From Gammaproteobacteria bacterium AqS3 (GTDB taxonomy: Bacteria; Pseudomonadota; Gammaproteobacteria; MEIF01; AqS3), in assembly GCA_001750645.1 (NCBI GenBank), contig MEIF01000003.1, positions 36,001 through 100,000 on the forward strand: a DNA stretch of 64,000 nucleotides, in the 5' to 3' direction. This document shows positions 59,355-64,000 of this stretch, one piece after another. Each line of letters starts with the position of its first letter. Positions within the stretch are counted from its first letter, which is position 1. Made by a program: the position numbers and the translations under genes. The notes under the pieces were generated by a model, which saw only the letters and a program-made list of their open reading frames with translations, ran no database searches and was not told the DNA's origin.

Positions 59355-60116
59355 ATGGCCCAGATTGTTTCAGGCGGCGTCGAGATTTACTACGAAGCAC
59401 GCGGATCGGGACCGGCGATCCTGCTCTCGCACGGCTATGGCGAGACCAGCCAGATGTGGCGGGATCAGTTCGAGGCGCTGTCGGTGCATCACAGGCTCAT
59501 CGTCTGGGACATGCGCGGGCACGGGCGCAGCGGCGTTCCGGAGGATCAGGCCGCCTACACGCAGGCGGCGACGGTGGCGGACATGCGGGCCATCCTCGAC
59601 GCCGAGGGCATTGATCAGGCTGTCATCGGCGGGCTGTCGCTGGGCGGGTTCATGTCGCTGGCCTTCCACCTGACGCACCCCGAACGGGTGCGGGCGCTGA
59701 TGCTGATCGACACCGGGCCGGGGTTCAAAAACGACGAGGCGCGCGAGGGCTGGAACCGCTATGCGCTCAAGATCGCCGAGGGGTTCCGGCAAAACGGGCT
59801 GGCGCAATTGGGGCGCGACCTGCAGAGCTCGGGGCGCAATGAGCACGCCTCGGCCGAGGGGCTGGTGCGTTCAGCCGTCGGCATGCTGACCCAGCAGAGT
59901 GGCGAGGTCATCCACTCGCTGCCGGAGATCCGGGCGCCGACCCTGGTGGTGGTCGGCGAGAACGACGAGCCCTATCTCGCCGCGAGCGACTACATGCACG
60001 GCAAGATTTCGGGTTCGCACAAGGTCATCATCCCCGATGCCGCACACCTGGCCAACGTCGATCAGCCCGAGATCTTCAACCGCGAGGTGCTGGGATTTCT
60101 GGAGGGTCTCGCCTAG
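59355..60116 (+). CDS. Alpha/beta fold hydrolase
   Basis: Start at MAQIVSGGVEIYYEARGSGPAILLSHGYGETSQMW; VIGGLSLGGFMSL. Confidence 0.9.
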   Translation: MAQIVSGGVEIYYEARGSGPAILLSHGYGETSQMWRDQFEALSVHHRLIVWDMRGHGRSGVPEDQAAYTQAATVADMRAILDAEGIDQAVIGGLSLGGFMSLAFHLTHPERVRALMLIDTGPGFKNDEAREGWNRYALKIAEGFRQNGLAQLGRDLQSSGRNEHASAEGLVRSAVGMLTQQSGEVIHSLPEIRAPTLVVVGENDEPYLAASDYMHGKISGSHKVIIPDAAHLANVDQPEIFNREVLGFLEGLA

Positions 60117-60156
60117 CGACCCGGATGTCCGCCCGCCGGCTTCCGCCGGTGCGTTG

Positions 60157-60753
60157 TTACCGGTGCTTGCCGACTTCCCAGCCGCTGGTTTCGGCGAGGT
60201 GTCTCTCACCCGCCTCAATGGGCAGGTCCTCGAGCGCCGAGCCCATTGAGTCGTTCCAGCGGTTGAGAAAGCCGAACAGGGCGATGACCGCCGTGATCTC
60301 GACGATGTCGGCATCGCTCCAGTGTGCGCACAGCGCATCGGCTATCGATTCGTCAACCCCGTTGGGCACGCCGGCAGCGGTGCGGGCATAGGCCAGCGCG
60401 GCCTTTTCGGCCTCGGTGAAATGCTCGCTGTGCTCGAAATCCCAGACGCTCTCAAGCCGCTCGGGGGTTGACCCGAAGCGCTCGGCGCCCAGGATGGTGT
60501 GCGCCTGGCAGTAGCGACAGCCCGAGGTGAAGCTGGTCGCATAGCCGAGCAGTCGCTTGAACTCGGGCGTGACCTGTCCGCGGCACTGCATCACGGCGAT
60601 GTTGAGTGCGGTGAAGGCCGCCGCCACTGCCGGTCGGTGTGCCATGGTCTTGACGCTGTTGGGGATCACCCCCAAGGGTCCCTTGAAAAACTGCAGCTGC
60701 TCCAGCAGGGACGCTTCGATTTGCTGCTCCGCAAGCGGTTTGACCAATGGCAT
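60157..60753 (-). CDS. Carboxymuconolactone decarboxylase / peroxidase-related family protein
   Basis: TSFTSGCRYCQAHTILGAERFG; DADIVEITAVIALFGFLNRWNDSM. Confidence 0.82.
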   Translation of the reverse strand: MPLVKPLAEQQIEASLLEQLQFFKGPLGVIPNSVKTMAHRPAVAAAFTALNIAVMQCRGQVTPEFKRLLGYATSFTSGCRYCQAHTILGAERFGSTPERLESVWDFEHSEHFTEAEKAALAYARTAAGVPNGVDESIADALCAHWSDADIVEITAVIALFGFLNRWNDSMGSALEDLPIEAGERHLAETSGWEVGKHR

Positions 60754-60873
60754 GTGACTACTCCTTGTCGGGGTGGACGGCGCCGTCATGACACCGACTC
60801 AAAAGCGGGGCAATGTATAGAGGCGCCAAGCCCGGTGCAACCCTGTTCGGGACGACCGCATGGGGCGCCGATC

Positions 60874-62286
60874 TCAGTGCCGCTCGGGCAGGACCTTGCC
60901 CGGGTTCATGATGCCGTCGGGATCGAGGCTTTCCTTGATGCGCCGCAGCAGGGTCAGCTCCGCGGCCGATTTGTAGCGCGCGGCCTCGTCGCGGCGCAGC
61001 ACCCCCAGACCGTGCTCGGCCGAGATCGAGCCGCCGTGCTGCACGACCAGGTCGTGAACGATGGTGTTGATGTTTTCCTGGCATGTGCGAAATTCGCCGT
61101 GATCCAAGTTCGGCCCCGGGGCGATGTTGTAGTGCAGGTTGCCGTCGCCGAGGTGTCCGAAGGGCTCGATGGAAATGTCGGGGAATGCCTCCAAAAGTCT
61201 GCCGGAGCACTCGGCGTCAAAGGCGGCCAGCTGACTGATCGGCAGCGAGATGTCGTGCTTGATGACGGGTCTTCCCGCCGACTGGGCCTCGGAGATGCCC
61301 TCGCGCAGAGCCCACAGCTCGGCAAACTGTCTCTCAGACTGCGAGACTGCGGCATCGAGGATGCGCCCGCCATCGAACTGCCGCCGCAGCCAGTCGAGGG
61401 CTCTCTCGTGAGTGCGCGCCGGATCACCCCAGCTGGAGATCTCGAGCAGCACGTAGTGCGGGCAGGGTTTCTGCAGCGGCAGCCGCGCCCGCTCCGAGCG
61501 CCCGATGAGGACCTCCAGACACTTTGATGAGATCACCTCGCAGGCGGTCAGCTCCGGGCCCAGATATTGCTGCACGGAGGCGAAGACATCGCAGGCGCCC
61601 TGCAGATCCGCGACGCCGGCGAACACCGCCGCAGCGGATTCGGGCTTGGCAGACAGGCGCAGCGAGGCGGCGGTGATCACCCCGAGCGTGCCCTCCGAGC
61701 CGATGAACAGCTCGCGCAGGGCGTAGCCGGTGTTGTCCTTGATCAGTCCCTGAGCGCCCCGCCAGACCTCGCCCGAGGCCAGCACCACCTCGAGCCCGAG
61801 ACAGAGATGGCGCGCGCTGCCGTAGCGGAAGGCGTGTATCCCGCCGGCGTTGGTGGCCATGACCCCGCCGATCTGGCAGGTGCCCTCGGCGGCCAGACTG
61901 AGCGGGAACAGCCGGCCGTTGTCGGCGGCGAGCTGCTGCACCTGCAGCAGGGTCAGGCCGGCCTCGACTTCAAGCGTTCCGGTGCGTGAATCCAGCCGGC
62001 GGATTTGGGTGAGCCGCTCCAGCGAGAGCACCAGCGCCCGCCCCGATGCATCCGGCGTGGCCCCGCCCGAGAGCCCGGTATTGCCTCCCTGGGGGACGAT
62101 GGGCGCACCCGCTTCCCGGCACCAGTTGACGATCTTGACGACATCCCGCAGGTCGACCGGGCGCGCAACCCCCTGCGCCCTGCCGGTGTAGATGCCGCGC
62201 CAGTCGGTCAGGTAGCGCGCCGTGTCAGACGCATCGGTCAGGACATCGCCGCCGATCTGCCGCCTCAGCTGGCTGAGATCGCCCAC
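60874..62286 (-). CDS. FAD-binding oxidoreductase (FAD-linked oxidase; D-2-hydroxyacid dehydrogenase-like)
   Basis: VPQGGNTGLSGGATPDASGRALVLSLERL; GHLGDGNLHYNI; GGSISAEHGLGVLRR. Confidence 0.92.
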   Translation of the reverse strand: MGDLSQLRRQIGGDVLTDASDTARYLTDWRGIYTGRAQGVARPVDLRDVVKIVNWCREAGAPIVPQGGNTGLSGGATPDASGRALVLSLERLTQIRRLDSRTGTLEVEAGLTLLQVQQLAADNGRLFPLSLAAEGTCQIGGVMATNAGGIHAFRYGSARHLCLGLEVVLASGEVWRGAQGLIKDNTGYALRELFIGSEGTLGVITAASLRLSAKPESAAAVFAGVADLQGACDVFASVQQYLGPELTACEVISSKCLEVLIGRSERARLPLQKPCPHYVLLEISSWGDPARTHERALDWLRRQFDGGRILDAAVSQSERQFAELWALREGISEAQSAGRPVIKHDISLPISQLAAFDAECSGRLLEAFPDISIEPFGHLGDGNLHYNIAPGPNLDHGEFRTCQENINTIVHDLVVQHGGSISAEHGLGVLRRDEAARYKSAAELTLLRRIKESLDPDGIMNPGKVLPERH

Positions 62287-62388
62287 GCCTTGTTCAGCCT
62301 TTCGGACCTATCCGCACCCGGCGATTCGATTTGATAAAAATCAGCGGGGCAGAGCACTGCCCGATCACCGGATGTCGAATGCGCGCGC

Positions 62389-63076
62389 TCAGCCTGATCT
62401 CCAGCGGTTGAGCTGCTGGATGGTCTCGTAATAGGTGCTGGCCTCGGTCACCGCAGAGGCGTCGGTGACCCAGAGGGCGAACCCGGCAGCGCTCAGCCCC
62501 GCCCCGGTTCCCAGCAGTGTCATGTTGAGCCGCCAGTACGCATACAGTCCCGCTATGGCACCCAGTGCCACCATGACCAGCTGGCCGATCTTATAGGCCG
62601 GAAAATTCGCAACGACGAGGGCCATGCGCTCGGTCTCCTCGGCGAAAAAAGCGGCCTGGTCGGTCTGCAGCTGTGCCAGCAGGCTGCTGACCTGATCGTC
62701 GGTGCGGAAATAAATCGTCCCCCCGACGATGAACTCGATCACGCCGATGGCCACCAGGGGATAGGACAGGCCGCGTCCGAACGGACCCCTGCGGTAGAAA
62801 ATCAGGGCGCCGAGCAGGCAGAGCAGCGCCAGGATCAGCTTGGACATGCCGACGGTTTTCTCGTTGTCAAAATAGGTGTTGATGGCCGACTGCATGATCA
62901 TCGTGATGGCATTGGACTGGGCTGAGTTCGAGCCCTCCAGCCCCGAGGCGTATCCGGCACTCAGCAGCAGACCGCCCAAGATCAAAAAAGCACCGCCGAT
63001 GGCCGGGTTTTTCAAGACATCTGTTCGGTCTTGTTCTCGGGCAGTATAAAGGGCGGTACATCGGACCAGCCTCATC
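62389..63076 (-). CDS. Hypothetical membrane protein (start uncertain; track ORF extends to 63411)
   Basis: Hydrophobic segments AIGGAFLILGGLLLSAGYASG, LILALLCLLGALIFYRRG, YPLVAIGVIEFIVGGTIYF; the N-terminal ~100 codons of the track ORF look non-coding. Confidence 0.55.
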
Positions 63077-63895
63077 AAGGCAGGCCTACATACATAACAC
63101 CACAGATGCGCACCAAGAAGAGTCCCTCCGCCTAAAAACTGGCCGGCATTTGCGGGGACATCTGCTGGGCTTGAAAGGATTCGCACAACGCAAAAAATCG
63201 CCCTCGTCGTCAAGATTGACCCGCATTTGGCAAGAATATATGCACCCGGAGACTGGCGGAAATGGCAGGTGGACTGCGGTCTGAGGGAGAAAAATATATT
63301 GCGCAAATGCACCCCGAAAATGCTCATATAGAACATAAAAAACAGGGACTTGTGAGCTTTCAAGAACAGGCCATCCCCACTCTTTTTACGGGTTTTACGG
63401 GCTTGAGCCAAAACCTGCTGTTGTCATACAGCCGCTGTATTGCCGCCTTCTTGGATTTCTCTCTGTCGGCATATTCGTCACTGCCCGTATTGTCCTGAAA
63501 TATATCGCCGGATACTTGCCACTGCCTATCTCCGTCCTCTCAAGTTGCCCAGTCAGAATCATTTCAATGATCTGCAATGCTTGCTTGCCGGCATGTTGCG
63601 GTCAAGATGGATCATGGCATCGTTGTGGCATTCCACAATCGCGTGCCGGCAGCCAAGAATCAGGTTCTGCGTCGAACAACCGGCTTTCTTTCAACAAAAT
63701 GATGTCCTCGCAGCAGCACAATCCCAAGACCGAATCGTGCAGACATCCTGCCGCTGCCACAGCTGCGAAAGAAACCGCTCAGTGTGCGCACCGGGAACCG
63801 ACGCCGGAGAAGGTCTCAAACAAGCTGGCGGCTTAAATTGAATGCCGCATCAATAGCTCCCAGAGCTGCGCACCGCCACGGCAATCGTTCAGGCA

Positions 63896-63931
63896 TAAAA
63901 AAACGCCCCGCAACTCTCGCTGCGGGGCGTT
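63896..63931 (-). terminator. Intrinsic terminator of the rRNA operon (minus strand)
   Basis: 11-bp perfect stem aacgccccgca/tgcggggcgtt with 8-nt loop, followed on the minus strand by a T-run. Confidence 0.9.
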
Positions 63932-63941
63932 CGGCAAAAAG

Positions 63942-64000
63942 GCCTGACAATGTCCTACTCTCACACGGATAACTCCGCACTACCATCGGCGCTGAGCCGT
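63942..64000 (-). rRNA. rrf: 5S rRNA, 3' part (truncated by window end)
   Basis: cctgacaatgtcctactctcacacgg...actaccatcggcgct is the reverse complement of a 5S 3' half. Confidence 0.92.

Overview
High-GC proteobacterial chromosome window, probably gammaproteobacterial judging from the rpsF-rpsR-(membrane protein)-rplI-dnaB-radA order and the 5S rRNA. Housekeeping genes include dtd, fba, alr, the ribosomal/dnaB/radA block, and the edge of an rRNA operon (5S plus terminator on the minus strand at the right end). Two catabolic clusters are visible: a CoA-transferase/acyl-CoA dehydrogenase/MaoC/CoA-lyase set at about 17.6-30 kb, and a valine-degradation set at about 53.7-59.1 kb. Several accessory or defence-like modules are interleaved: (i) a large Calx-beta-like repeat surface protein at 1-3878 (minus) that the ORF track misses because it runs off the window; (ii) a DNA methyltransferase plus Eco47II-like restriction endonuclease (13.4-14.9 kb); (iii) an 1841-aa DUF4011/SF1-helicase/Vsr-like nuclease protein (Hhe-like) flanked by a 25-bp exact direct repeat; (iv) a minus-strand locus at 39.1-46.9 kb with two paralogous SF1 (UPF1/DNA2-like) helicases, a tandemly duplicated kinase-fold protein whose catalytic motifs look degenerate, and a small probable winged-helix protein. 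In (iv) the upstream helicase is bracketed by a direct duplication of about 190 bp (about 98% identical) of the 3' end of the neighbouring iron-ADH gene; (v) an XRE/ImmA-IrrE protein next to an apparently internally deleted DUF4411 (PIN-like) toxin. Module (iv) is the best candidate for an undescribed system. All family calls come from reading the translated sequences; no searches were run.
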